Notes: generated from the letters alone by a model not told the origin. Shown: positions 38,741 to 54,320, counted from the stretch's first letter. The stretch: 64,000 nt of DNA from Glandiceps talaboti (GCF_964340395.1 NC_135568.1:17432776-17496775); one strand, 5' to 3'. Program-made: numbers and translations.

Positions 38741-39023
38741 TAAATAGGGGGATAATTGATTATTGAAAAGGATGTAACCCGTATTTTTTCTAAACCTTGA
38801 AAGGGTTATTCAATACTAATATTTTGCTAATGACAGATCGTATGATCGTCTGGCTTTGGCTCCTTTTTAATAGTTTACCGTTTGTCAGGTAAAGGTGCAT
38901 GGGTAATATGATATTGCGTTAACAATCACACCCCTAGTAGTGTAATGGAACAGCGATAATAGGATCCCTCTTCAAAGCGCTGATAATATGAAACCCTTCA
39001 GCTCTGTGAATATAGAGAGGTGG

Positions 39024-39183
<160 letters not shown>

Positions 39184-39268
39184 TAAATGTATATATAACT
39201 ATAACTATCTCATATATATACATATCTCATATATATACGCACAAACACGTATTCTCTCTCATATATAA

Positions 39269-39269
<1 letters not shown>

Positions 39270-39328
<59 letters not shown>
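39270..39328. repeat. (TA)n microsatellite
   Basis: Nearly pure TA run, preceded by ATATACGCACAAACACG-type low-complexity DNA from about 39186. Confidence 0.95.
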
Positions 39329-39335
<7 letters not shown>

Positions 39336-41997
39336 CACTACACACGTATTACTCACACATTCAGGCGCTCAGTTACGATGCTTGTTGTATAGGGTGTGTG
39401 CTTTAGTTTATGCATAGTTTATATGCATATGGTAGTGCATGGAGGTAGAAACCTCTATAGGTAGTGTATGCCACCCGCTAACAATTTTAAGTTATTTTTT
39501 GGTAGATTTTTTTTTTGCAATTGTTCTAGTCTAAACAATCGCACGACCTGCGAAATAGGTAAACGTGTAGTATACAAAAGAAACGAGAACACTATTATAA
39601 TCAGTATACATATGGTAAACTGTTCAACTTCAAATTACGCGCATTTGGACAATAGTAGCACATACGTATGAATATGGCGATCAACGGTATATTCATATCC
39701 GTAAGACTAGATAAGCGATAACCTGTGTGTCTGTCTTGATTCGACAGATATGTTACCGTGTATACGTGGAGTCGTTGAGAATGAAGACTTGTCTCAAAGC
39801 AAATGTGCCGGGAGTACATTAGAAAAACAGAAACGTGTGCTTTGATGATTTGGCAGTATGTTATGTGCGTATGATAACATGCAGTACGGTTATAATATAA
39901 TGACTTATAATCTCCTATACGACTTTATGGTATTAGTCACTATGATTTGCATGGACGCCCCATAGCGTCAGAGATTTTAATATTGTGTTTTATTATAATA
40001 TAAGTTCGTATTAAACTGGCTTATTCGGTTTATCATTTCTGCCAACTGCTAGTCCAAATATCTTGCAATAAATCATGCTAATTAATTCGTCGTAAATGAT
40101 AAATCAAGACCAATTTCATTTTCTGTTTCGTTTGATGTGAAAAATTCGTTTCAGATATTTTTTCATCCTCTATCTTTGTACGATGCGATTTAAAAAAAAA
40201 TATATTGTGTACCTACAATTCTACGATATTTGTGATGTGTACTGCATATAGTCCGTGGACATGTTGAAGGTGGTGAATATTTCCCTGCCTTCGCTGTGTT
40301 TTTGAGTCGAGTATTTTCCTCACGGCGTATATTCACATGGATGACGAAATTCGAGTAATGAATGGGTAATTTAGATCGCCTAGTGCCTGTCCTCATTTTC
40401 TTCATTCAGAAGTCAATTGCCCAGCCAGAGGATGACGTCATAGCGAAGTTGTTACTCGGCCTCGTGTTTAGGATTTGCTATTATTATGAACCCTGTAATT
40501 TATGTTGTGTACCGATATAGACCAATGTTTTATATTACGGTCATTGCGTTTACTAGTAGTTAACAAGGTTGATTTCTGGATTGAGCCAGATTTTGTAAAC
40601 ACTAGTAGTACGTCTGCGGGCAGTGAAAATTAAACTTAGCGAGACACGTGATTTAAACTTTATGTTTCGCAAACACAGAGATCAATTTGTGCCGAAGTTA
40701 ATACACTGAATGTCCCTTCACTTTGAATTACTCATTTATCGCAAGGTAAGTAGTATGATCTTAGTCGTTTGTATAGATGACGTTACATGTTCTTTTGAGG
40801 TAATTGTAAAGTAACATAACTACGAAGGTCGATAGGGTGCGATTTGTCTGAACAATACGCCATAGCATTTGACAAACTGTCAACAACAAAGGGAAGCGTC
40901 AACATCGATAAAAATGAACATGGAAAGCGATGCGTGAAGAACTAGAGATGTCATACATGAATGAGTGTGTTGAGACAAATAAACGCAATGAAGCATGCAT
41001 CCCTGTACCACAACCAAGCTTCTTGTCTTAGCCACCATCAATCGTTAAATTTGCTGTAATTACTAATTGATAGCAAGGTGTTGAAGTGCGGTGAATTGAA
41101 GGCATCATTATGGTACACTTTGAAATAAAATTGTTTCCCACTTGCAGCATGTAATAGGTTTGATTAAAATAAAGAAGCGCCACTAACATTGGCATTTATT
41201 TATAATGACTTGGCCAAGCAAGTAGTTTAAAAGCAATACAACATTCCCCACCTGTCGATTTTGTAAATAACAGAAATGTATATTTTGATGGTATTTAGAA
41301 ATGCAACCTCGAATAATAAATAAAATAGACCGATTGTCAATGCTTCTATATACATCACTACACGAAAAGTCTAATTTATTCACCACCTTTACACGACCAG
41401 TTACCCACCTAACCACCATCTCAATCCAGGGGTAGTACGGGACGCAGTATCACCGTTTTTGACTGTCTACAAACCCCAGGGGAGAGATCACCGGGGGGTA
41501 AATTAAGTCAAAGTTGGTACTTCGTCTCATACTCACCACATTTACACATCCTCTACCCAAGATTTACCCTGGTGGAAAGACATGGTCAAATATGACTTTT
41601 TCGTATTGATATAGTTTTGTTTGTACGCGTTTATTTGGTTCTCAGGTCAACGTGGGGGGGGGGGGGTGCTAGTACGTACCAAATATACGTCAATGGATCA
41701 TTTTACCTAAATACCGGATGTGGGTTCTGCTAATATCAAACAATTTTAGCATGTTTCAGAAAGTATGGAGAAATATATTGCATCTCTTAGGCAACAGAAA
41801 TTAACCCAAAAAAACCTTCCATACTCAGTTTGTACTCCTATTAATACGCTTATATATGCCGCGAATAACATTGTCATTTATACTAGCAGGCCCACATGAC
41901 ATTTAAGTAACATTTGCGAAAATCACCGCATATTTATAGGCACAAGTAAACGCATTCTTGAAAGCGCACCACACAAGAACATACGTAAACGTCAAAA
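39329..41997. other. CpG-containing non-coding sequence
   Basis: No gene recognised. Minor items are a TGACGTCA word at 40433-40440 and a G tract at about 41656-41666. Confidence 0.45.
40433..40440. promoter_or_regulatory. Palindromic CRE word TGACGTCA
   Basis: Exact consensus for CREB/ATF binding in the context GAGGATGACGTCATAGCG. No transcription start is identified nearby, so function is not implied. Confidence 0.2.
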
Positions 41998-42058
41998 ACC
42001 TACCTATCTATCCTACTTATCAACCTGCCTACCTACCTAACTACCTACCCACCTACCT
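41998..42058. repeat. Degenerate (ACCT)n tract
   Basis: CTACCTACCTAACTACCTAC-type tetranucleotide repeats over about 60 bp. Confidence 0.85.
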
Positions 42059-43537
42059 CTACAAAGTGCAATATTCAAAACTTAGTCGAGTTCATTTGTC
42101 CTTAGCTCGAACCGTAGACGTCGTAGAGAGTACATATAAATTGACCATAAATGGATTGTCGCAGAGGGGAGGAGAGTAATGATGGGGTTTTTATAGCGCT
42201 AAATTGATACCCGGTATATCGACATCAAAGGCACGGCCGACATATGAAAAAATGGGGGTGGGGTCCACGCGGAGAGGTACTTTTTTTACTGCCGTGAGGT
42301 CTGATAGATTACAGCAGATTTTTTGCTTTAGGGTGTACGTAGTCAAAGTTACTTTAACAATGTTTGCCTGCAGAGTGCCAAAACTATATAGCACAACCAC
42401 AGGCAAGTCTTTTGTCTGTGGCACAACCAACAGTAAGTTCAAAACCATGACAGGATATACCAGACGTTAGGCTTTGGTATGAACAAGGGTCTTCTTTCGT
42501 AAAATGCGGTAAAACAACACTTTGGGTTAGGAAGGTTGTGCGGAGCCCCCCCCCCCCACACACACCCTCCCGACATATGCAATGGAAATATAAAACTCAT
42601 ATTTGAATCCTTCTCCGATATATGTTTTGATGCTTAGCCTCAGTGGTCGTATGCACTAACACGACTGGGGACTATTTGCAAGGAAAGTTAGTCCCCAGCA
42701 TGACATTTAGATTCCACTGTTTAATCATAACATTGTGATTGTGCATGCGATGCGATAGGATATTCATTTGTCTTGTGACGTCAGAGATAGAAGTTGTTAT
42801 ACGATTGGCATTTTAACACATATTGCAGTAAATTACTAGATGAAAGCAGACACCATTGGTATGCAGTAAATCAAATGAAAAATCATCAATAATTACTTAA
42901 TGTCAAATAATGCTGAGAGTAAAATTTGCCACGTCAGACAAGTAAATCTAAAAAAAAAAAAAAACCTGACACGCTATGCCAGATAGAGAATATGCAAATC
43001 ACATTGACCATTCGATTTGACTGGAACCTATGCCCTACATATTATTACCTCAGACAACTAAATATGTCTGACATAATACACAGCGTGGGGTTAATTAGTT
43101 ATTCATGCTAACTACATTGATGAAAGTAACACCTTCAGCCAGTGTCCAATAATTAGTAGTACAACTGCAGAAATCAGACTGTGGACAAACGGAACCTGTT
43201 ACAAACAGAGAAAGTAAACAAATGAATTGGATTAATAACACTTGGCACAGCATGTTGGCACAGCATGTTGGAAGTACAGAGACTTTTATTACATTCCATA
43301 ATTTGATAAGAACAGTTTCATGGCCATTTTCAATGATAGTTCATGTTCACAAACACATTTCAAGTTCACCTGGCATTTCATGTACACATAAAGAGGCCAT
43401 AAAACTATTCTTATCTAACCATGGTGTGAACACATAAGTCTATACTGTTCCAAAATGCTGAGCCAAGTGTTATTTATCCCATTCTATTCTTCACTTTCTA
43501 TGTTTGTATAAGGTTCCATTTAAAGTTGTCCACGTCT
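42059..43537. other. Non-coding sequence
   Basis: No gene recognised. Contains a C tract at 42547-42556, a second TGACGTCA word at 42777-42784 and a 13-bp tandem duplication (TTGGCACAGCATG) at about 43242-43267. Confidence 0.45.
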
Positions 43538-43800
43538 GCAGTTGTACTTATTCATGTTAATTACATTCATGAATTTAAGTCACACTTTCTACCATCAGCT
43601 ATTGTACAATGTGAGAATAATTAGTATGCATTTATGTTAATTAGATCTAAGAATGAAAGTCATATTTTCTATCACCTAATGTACAGTGCGAGATTAATTA
43701 GTATGTATTTATGTTAATTGCATTCGTGTGTAACATGTCAAAGTCACACTTTCTCTCAACAGTTAGTAAGCAATGCGAGTCTAATCATACCAATACTGAT
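43538..43800. repeat. Degenerate ~77-bp tandem repeat
   Basis: Three to four units marked by GTACAATGTGAGAATAATTA at 43604, GTACAGTGCGAGATTAATTA at 43681 and GTAAGCAATGCGAGTCTAAT at 43766. Each is followed by a GTATGCATTTATGTTAATT segment and an AGTCACACTTTCT segment. The first unit is partial (from about 43538). Confidence 0.7.
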
Positions 43801-45186
43801 GATATAACTGCAAATTGTTGCTGTATTCAAATTTTATATGACAATGATCACCATCCTCGTGTCATTAATCAGTCAGCCTCATGTAATACAACTTTCAGTT
43901 CAACATACATTTTCTTTTGAATATTAACACCTGCTTTCTATTATATTGAAAATGAAAGATGTACACCTACACCGGCAACAAGCTTAGTGAATAAGTTAGG
44001 AAATTAAAACAGATATTAAGACTCTATTGAATTCAATGTATACATATACTATATAGCTATTCAACAAATAGGTCATATCATAAAACGCAAAATACTGTAT
44101 AGAAAAAGAAGAGAAGTGTTGTCCTTTTATATTAAAATGGGTAGTACGGACGCAGGTGTTGGCGAAGTTTCATCTTTATGTTAATCATTAATACTTGGAA
44201 ATTGTATGTCAGAAAAACGGGTGTATCCGCAGTCGGATTTCCTGGTTTGTCATATTGTATTTTCATAAATGTAGCTCACGTCTTTACGGACTTAATCGAT
44301 TTTTTGTAGAGATACCCTGAAAATTGGAGATTATTGTTTGTTAACATTGCAATCTGCACTGGCTGCAACATGGGACATCTTTTTGACATCCCGAAACCAA
44401 AGACATATTCTCTAACAATTGTACAACGTATTTATTAAAAAGACATTGGACCTCAGCTTTTTAATTTTTGTTTTGATTGTAGTGTAGTGACAGGTATCAA
44501 TCTTGAGTGAAAGCTTCGTTCTTTACCCGGTCCATCTAAGTACGACTTGCCTCGATACCCATATATAGTAGCGCTCATTAAATATTCAATATGGCGGCAC
44601 AAGCTTGGCCCGGATATATTTTGCAGTGATCGCCACGTATTCTTTCACAGTGTGGAGGTCCCTTGATTAATGAATGATCACGTTGTGTGCGCAAATTAAT
44701 ATATTCTGGTCGATGGAGGCATTGATTTTACACATCAAGGTGTACATTTTTGTAAGTCATTTTGTCAAACAATACAGTTTCAAGAAAATGGTTTAGTCAG
44801 TACAGCTAATCCAACTTTATAAAAACCGGGAAGGCTAATATTGACTGCATACTACTACTGTAGTAGATTATGCACAGATGGTATAACGAGTAACGGTGAG
44901 ATAAACCAGTAGATTTTCAAAACCAATTCCATCAAAGAGTTTTTACTGAGACTTCAATATTAAAGACATGTTTCACCGTTAAAGATCTGCCAATGATATA
45001 CCATCGGTTTTTGTCATGGTAATTTGTCATAAGTCATAAAACAGATAACTTTACTCGCATCAAATCTTTTAGATAGCGGTAAAACGTTTATAACTAAAGA
45101 CACACAAGTAACCTCTAGTAAGTGTAATTTGACAACACAGCTGAGTGACGTTGTTTACTCACAGCATTATTCAACTTGTATACCAC
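43801..45186. other. CpG-containing non-coding sequence
   Basis: Nothing recognised. An AATATGGCGGC word at 44589-44599 resembles a YY1 site but stands alone. Confidence 0.4.
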
Positions 45187-45499
45187 ATGTATGTATGTAT
45201 GTATGTATGTATGTATGTATGTATATATATACATGTATGTATGTATGTATGTATGTATGTATGTATGTATGTATGTATGTATGTATGTATACATCATACA
45301 TGTATGTATGTATGTATGTATGTATGTATGTATGTATGTATGTATACATCATACATGTATGTATGTATGTATGTATGTATGTATGTATGTATGTATGTAT
45401 GTATGTATGTATGTATGCATGCATGCATGCATACCCATATAAGCATGCATAAATGTACATACATACATACATACATACATACATACATACATACATACA
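45187..45499. repeat. (ATGT)n array with inverted (ACAT)n tail
   Basis: ATGT repeats from 45187 to about 45418 are interrupted by short TATATATATACATG and twice by ATACATCATACATG spacers. A (GCAT)n stretch follows, and then the complementary motif as (ACAT)n at 45459-45498. The two halves are therefore self-complementary. All frames over it are artefacts. Confidence 0.95.
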
Positions 45500-46347
45500 C
45501 TGGCTATATTGATGTCCCTTTGGGATAGTTTGATGGAGAGTTTACAATATTGTCGTACAGTTCATGAACGTGAATTTTAGCGAATTCTTCGGCTTTGAGG
45601 ACTCTGGTGATAGTATTGTTAGTTGTGATAATGGGTTTGTTTACTCAGAAAATGAATTGGACAATTTATATCCCTTCTACACATCCTGTCACGTGTATAT
45701 CACGTGAGCAAATTGCCTAGCTGCTCGACTTTTCTTATGTTGATCATGATGATAGCAAGGAAATGTTTACTATTTCGATCCATATTTTTAAAAACAGATT
45801 CAAACAACTGTGTTAATGTCCTGTTTTTCTGATCTTAATAACATGTTATTCATAAGAATAACGATATCAAAAAATTGAAAATCGAAAACAATTTAATTAG
45901 ACCACCAGCAATGATTTTTATTACTGCATAGATCAAAACATCGTATCCTGTCAACATATCGACAGAGGAACTCTCATGTGACAGCATAGCTGTCCGTCGT
46001 CCGTCTTGGAACCACTTTCCTTCAAGTTGTCTTCGCTGGTGTCAGTCAGGGTGAAATGCACGGAACGACATAATGGGAACGATGGAATATGGTAGACTTT
46101 ACAGTTCTTTTCCCAGAAGCGAGCCAAAGCTATTAAATGAACTATCGAGATCAATGGGACGGATCTCAAGGTTTCATGTTGAGATAGACACCATAAAGAT
46201 AACAAACAAACACCACTTACACTGTGTGGTCTCCTTATTTTGTTAATGATGGAAACAGTAGCAGTAGGCACACTACTCATCTATTACAAAAGACACATGG
46301 TAGACTTGGTAAAACTATTCATTGTACTTGTTGTAGGGCAGTCTCGC

Positions 46348-47835
<1,488 letters not shown>

Positions 47836-50260
47836 GGGAGACGGGGATAGGCAGTCTTTGTACACACGTTCATCACATACGGTCATGCTATGTCATTCCA
47901 GATCACTTCATGTTATTGTGGCTTTTAAGCAGGCAATTACGTTTTGAAATACAATAAACCACGAAAGAGATCGTCACAAACAATGATTTAATTAAAACTT
48001 TAAAAGCAACGGTGATAACCTACGATCGAAAAGGCCATTTATAATGAGTACTGACGCAAGCCACTTAAAAGCGTGGAAAGCCATATCTAAAACCTATCGG
48101 ATAATTTAATCAAAAGTCGAAGGCTGAGCCGAGGGCAATATTTTTTTAATTGATAAGAGAGGTGAACACCCGGTAATGGAATGAAAAGGGAACTATCGTT
48201 TTTAACGTGGCCACCATCACATTACTGCAATCATTTATCATAAATGTTCATAGTAAGATTTATAAGTTACCGTGAAAAATATGGAAGGGTGAATAGTCAC
48301 TCTGAACATGCGCAATATTGACTTCACCCACATCATGAATATTTTATTTTTAAATTGGATATTATTGATAATTTCACTGGATTGTACCTTGCCTCAATGT
48401 ATTACACGAACTGGGGCTTCTGTCAGCGCACTATCTCCTTAACTTAGTTTTACATTGCATTGGGGAAACTCTCACGTATACGACGGTTGCAACTTGCATA
48501 TCCCACACACTTTTAGAAGTGAATTTACCGTGAATTTTACCATTTTTTGTACAGTTGTCTGAGGGGTTTAGCTTTGCACTCAATAAGCGTGAAGACTTTA
48601 CGGTTTTTTTATCTTTGAAGGTTTGTAATTTTAATCCCGAACGTTAGCTATTTTTTTTTTTCCTTGACCGATAACATAATTTTTATCTCATCAAGAAACT
48701 TGAAAAGGGTGGCTGGAATGTGAGTGATAATATTTGAACATGTCACGTGTCACAAGAGAAATGTAAAGACAGTTTGATGAGAGGTTAGAGATTTTGATAT
48801 CGTGACGTGTATTTTATGCGATTGATTTTTTTACTGTCCAGGCGTAATAACACGGAGACATCCATGGATAAAACGGAAATTGGATATAGAATGGGAAAGG
48901 CTCCCCAGGGTGCTCAAATTGGTTGGCTATATGATGTAGTATGAATAACACAGCGAGAAACAGGAAACATAAAAAAATACCATAGACATTACATTTAACA
49001 TTAAACTAGCGAATAAAGGCTCATAATCTAAATCAATAACGGTGAAAGTGGAGGAATGCGACGTCAAGGCAAACCAACAAATAAACGTGATATTTGAAAT
49101 TTAAGTGGGACTTTTTAACGCATATGCATAACAATTTTAAAGTGAGGAACCATTTTCTGTCGTGGGGCCGAGCTGGAGAATATTCGAGAAAGAATGTTGC
49201 CGAGAAAATAATGTCTCTGAATTTATCATTTAAAAAATGTGTCTGTGGAAACAAGTGAAATAGGATTTTGGGTGTAATTTGACATGAACTCTTTATCTGA
49301 ACCTTGTTATTAAAATTGTGAAACATCTAGGATCGGTAATAACGGTGTTATTTACATTCAAATGACTATTGTGTAAGCTTGTCAATATTGATCGTGTTAC
49401 AACCGTATACATACAATATATGACAATTGTTTCACACGAAATGTGCAAATTATCAAGGGAAAAAATGGCAGTGTTGTGAGAAATTATCAAACAATTAAGT
49501 CACTTGTTTTGATATGGTCAGTATTTCATCTAGTATCATGGTCATGTAAAAATGGTTGTAAAAAATATATTTGTTGTTCTGATATGTTGATTTTATTGGA
49601 GATTTTAACACTCAGAATCATCAATCTAATTCAAGCTAATACTTTCATAGTGCGTAGGTAAAAAACAGGATAGAAATGAAAATTCCTTCTATTTACATGT
49701 TCATAAATCGACTGGATTATTGTCAGGCGTTTCCGTCTCAGGTTACAGCAGTTGCGGCAATCCCTTGTGAAATTGACATGTATTGTAGATTTCTTTTTTG
49801 ATATTGTTGTCCAATTTCACCTCACAGATGACAAGTATCAGACTCAATGACTCGAATATTGCGTAAACTATTAGGAGACGTTAAATACGTGTGTGCGTCA
49901 CTAGTATATCAATTTGCTTTTCGGGTGAACGCACTTCTATTCTGAACTTGGGATTTCGATCCGATACATTTGTATCATTGTAATTTAATTCTATACACAG
50001 ACAAACTATGTAGCAGAAATAATGTGTCATCGATCAAACCATCAAGACAAGAGACATTTCAAAAACAATTTCATTGTAATTTCGTCCTTGACGCCACTAC
50101 CCAAAACCTAATATTGGATGGGATAATATTGTCATCACAAAGCTGTCATTATTTCATACTATTTGAATTTCCTTTTGTTCCATTTGAGAAATAAATTAAT
50201 CTTGGGGACAACTGCTTTATTTCATTCTACGTGTAAAGAAAACATTCAGGTATAGTGGTG

Positions 50261-50263
<3 letters not shown>
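47836..50263. other. CpG-containing non-coding sequence
   Basis: No gene recognised. Open frames up to 97 codons on minus (49033-49326) show no domain or splice support. Confidence 0.4.
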
Positions 50264-50291
<28 letters not shown>

Positions 50292-50400
50292 CATACATAC
50301 ATACAAACACACACACACGCATGCACGCACGCATGCAAACACACAAGTACGTACGTACATACATACATACATACATACATACATACATACATACATACAT
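50264..50400. repeat. (ACAT)n array with CA/GCAC centre
   Basis: ACAT runs at 50264-50305 and 50356-50400 flank a CACACA and GCATGCACGCACGC centre. Confidence 0.95.
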
Positions 50401-50875
50401 GAGCAATGTAGCCTCTATCTTCGAATGTCAAAGAATGAAATCAAAGTGGGAGTGATGCAGTTAAAATACATAAAAGTGTGGAATTAATTGATAAGTGTGA
50501 AAATTATGCAAATAGAGTCATTGTGTGTAGAGTAAAGACAAAATACATAAGGGTGAACCAAGAACCAATTGACAGTATAATACTTTCAATGTGATATCCA
50601 AAAGTCACAATGTAGGCCTTTGTTTACACTCTCTAGAGTGATCATTACTTTCTGTTCCTTAATTTGTCGTTGTAATTAGTTAGTACCACTCACTTTTCTT
50701 ACAACTGCCATTCCAAAGATTGAAGCGTTCGTTTATTGTTTGTTACAGTTTTTTTTTGTTTTATTTCAACTTTTTTATTGTTTACACGTGCACGTTTCCC
50801 CAGTGACTTTCAGTTTGTTCGATATATGTAACGACAGTTCACTGAAAGCCCATTCTTAAATTTTCAAAGTATCTC

Positions 50876-51217
50876 AATAGACCTGTTGCCGGTTTCAAGA
50901 TGCATTGCGCGTCTCTCCATACAATGGCATGTATTGTGTTCGCGCTGAGGGGTTTGCACGCGCTATCAGGGGATGGATGTCACCTGACCGTACCCTGGGT
51001 TCACCTGTGAAATAAATGTCCGTCATTGACGACGTATACGGTATAGTCATTGTTCTATAAAATCACTCATTCTCAAGGAGGTCAGCATGTCTTTCCACCA
51101 TTTCCTGATGAAAATGTTATTTCAAACATACTAAACATACGAGAATACTAAATGTAACAGTACAAGTGACGTCATCTCGCGCAATGCATCTTGGAACTGG
51201 AAAATTGACTATTCTTA
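50876..51217. mobile_element. Miniature element with CAAGATGCATTGCGCG inverted ends
   Basis: CAAGATGCATTGCGCG occurs at 50897-50912 and, reverse complemented, at about 51177-51192. Outside it the arms still align weakly (CAATAGACCTGTTGCCGGTT against GAATAGTCAATTTTCCAGTT), giving ends of about 37 bp around 340 bp. The centre is GC- and CpG-rich. A CRE palindrome (51167-51174) lies within the right subterminal zone. No target duplication is clear. The CTGT/CT array starts directly at its right edge. Confidence 0.6.
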
Positions 51218-52053
<836 letters not shown>

Positions 52054-52120
<67 letters not shown>

Positions 52121-52215
52121 TCGTCCGTCCGTCCGTGTGTGTATGTATGTATGTATGTATGTATGTATGTATGTATATGGGTGAGTGGTTAGTTAGGTAG
52201 GTAGGTATGTATGTA
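52054..52215. repeat. (CTGT)n, (GTCC)n, (GTAT)n and (GTAG)n arrays
   Basis: CTGT at 52054-52120, CGTC at 52121-52136, GTAT at 52139-52177, then TAGGTAGG-type repeats. Confidence 0.95.
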
Positions 52216-52693
52216 GGTTGGTATGCCCGCACGTCTGTCCTTGTCTTCCCGTTGGCCTGTTATTATCACCAAAATACTCCTCCATTCCCCGGGCCGCCGT
52301 GCATGTTTCCTCTAATGGCCGCCGTCATGATAAGGTTTCTATGTAAACAGACTGTTTGGTATTCTCCTTTTCATTGTCTTTCATTAGAAACAATTCTTTT
52401 TTTTTGGCCTTAGTAAAGTTATTATCTATGTTAGCCACACAATGGATACGGTCTATTACTTTATGGTTTTTCGTTGTCATTTTAATAATGGTCTTGTTTT
52501 ATCCTATAAAGTATCAAAATATGTTGTAACACGTCTTGTGGTTTTTGATAAAAACGTAAAAATGGTGATGACATTGGCATGGATTGACTTAGGTCGAAAC
52601 TTTATGAACAAAAGTTGACATTGTAAAGATAGTTTTGTTAAAAGTATAGCCATATTGATAAAAAAAAAAGTCGGAATTAATGGTAGAAATTTA
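52216..52693. other. Non-coding sequence
   Basis: Contains a small GC-rich patch (CCCCGGGCCGCCGTGCATG and ATGGCCGCCGTCATG, 52287-52331). The downstream 68-codon frame is not recognisable. Confidence 0.4.
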
Positions 52694-53065
52694 CAACCCG
52701 CGAAAAACACCGGTGCGTTTGCCTGCTTGTCGTAAACAAAATGAGTCAAGTTTTATGCAAAAATAAACAGTCTTATTAGTATTGGTAACTTATCAAAGCA
52801 TAAAAACCACATGTACCAGGATTCTAACTCTGTTTACTGATAAAATGCTACATATTATGACGAGTGACAAGAACTCACTGTTACATTATAAGTTCAACAG
52901 ATGTAAACAAACTGATACAAGCATGAACTTACATCAAAGGCACTCCATGTTGTTTTTGTATCAGTTGTATTGTTGTTTTTACATAATATCAATTTTGTTC
53001 GTGTGTGAAGTCTATCCTTATCTCACTTAATTCAAGCAAACGCACCGGTGTTTTTTCGCTGGTTG
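52694..53065. mobile_element. Tc1/mariner-type miniature element
   Basis: A 372-bp element with ~30-bp inverted ends, left CAACCCGCGAAAAACACCGG and right, reverse complemented, CAACCAGCGAAAAAACACCG, both continuing TGCGTTTGC. TA flanks both ends (52692-52693 and 53066-53067), the target duplication typical of Tc1/mariner. The arms are about 93% alike, so the copy looks fairly young. The 81- and 82-codon internal frames are not transposase. Confidence 0.82.
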
Positions 53066-53489
53066 TATGAGTAGAATTATGACGGCGAAAACAAGCTCAA
53101 GAGATGGTAGTGTGGTAGGTACATCAGTTGAATTAATAACTAGATTCAGAACCAAGTATGTCACAACGGTTGGTTTACATCCACAATTAATATATGGCGC
53201 ACTTATTATTAACGTGCAAATACACCTACACCCACCGCAGCGAAAACGGAAACTTGTGACTTATTAATCGGCCGTTCTCTTATAGACATTGTTGTTTGCC
53301 TTCTTCTATTGCATTTAACAGTCAAATTTAATCAAATATTACTGTAATTTATCATCTTTTCAAATTAACTTTAGGTGCCAGAAGTGACTATAGTTTGATC
53401 ACAAATAGTCAGGTATTGTTCATTTCCTGGTAGGGGAGGATCAAATTAGAAATAGTTTCACTCGATGATTGATTATCCAGTCAGTACGG

Positions 53490-54320
53490 GTTGTCAATTA
53501 CATCAACAATGAAATGTATTATGTAGTCTACTTTTCGTCAAAGTTGTTACACAGGTGTAGATAATGTTTGAAATGTACATACGCAATCATAACTTTAATG
53601 TTGTTATGGAAGGGTTAGCCATGCTTCCGAGAAGAGACGGAAGAAAATACAGCTGTGTAAGAAGTAGTTGTCAATTACAACCAACAATCAGATCTATTAC
53701 GCAGTCTATCTTTTTATAAAATTTATTATACAGGTGTACATCATGTGTGAAATGTAACATGTAGGCAATCCTTAGTTAAGTGTTGCCGGGGGAAGTACGG
53801 TTTAAGGAGTTGTTGGCTATGTGTCTAAGGAGAGAAGTAAGAAATACAGCTCTGTGAAAACAAGTGTTCAATTACACCAAAAATAAAATGTATTACGCAG
53901 TCTTCTGTTGTTTATCAAATTTGTAACACAGGTGTAAATCGTGTGTGAAATGTAACATGTATGAAATCCTTAAAGCTAAGCTTTTGTCAAAACTAGTATT
54001 ATAATAAAATACGCTTACAATGAAATGTATAGACGCAGTCTATAGTTTTATCAAATTTGTAATACACAGGTGTAAATCGTGTGTATTTCACACATAGCAC
54101 ATGCGCAGTCCTTAAAGGTCAGTGTTGTCATGGAAGGATTATCTATGCGTGCAAGAATAAGCGGAAAAAATACTGCTCAATCAAAACTGGTTGTCAGTTT
54201 CATTGCAATCACGTAACGTTGTATATTTTCCTCACTGCTACGTAGGAGTGAATAATTTTTGAAATGTACATTGCAGTTCTAAAAGTTCAAATTTCTCGCG
54301 GAAGGAGTTACAAAATAAAT
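53490..54320. repeat. Long-period (~180-bp) degenerate tandem repeat
   Basis: About five diverged units. Unit starts resembling GTTGTCAATTACATCAACAA lie at 53490, 53667, 53863 (diverged) and 54189, and the ACGCAGTCTA word lies near 53522, 53700, 53896 and 54034. The best-kept core is ATGTATTACGCAGTCT, then TATCAAATTTGTAACACAGG, then TGTAAATCGTGTGTGAAATG. A second block reading TGTTGTCATGGAAGGRTTAG and AAGAAATACAGCTC follows in three units. No reading frame spans it. Confidence 0.75.

Noticed and set aside
44580-44605. AATATGGCGGC as a YY1-type promoter site
   Set aside because: A single short word with no transcript, TATA or exon evidence nearby.
45115-45528. Tyr/Met/Cys/Val and Thr/Tyr/Ile/His repeat proteins over ATGT arrays (also 50255-50455, 57531-57971)
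   Set aside because: Microsatellite artefacts.
51160-51200. CRE plus CGCGCAATGCATCTTGG as a promoter
   Set aside because: The second part is the inverted end of the 50876-51217 element, so it is better explained as transposon sequence.
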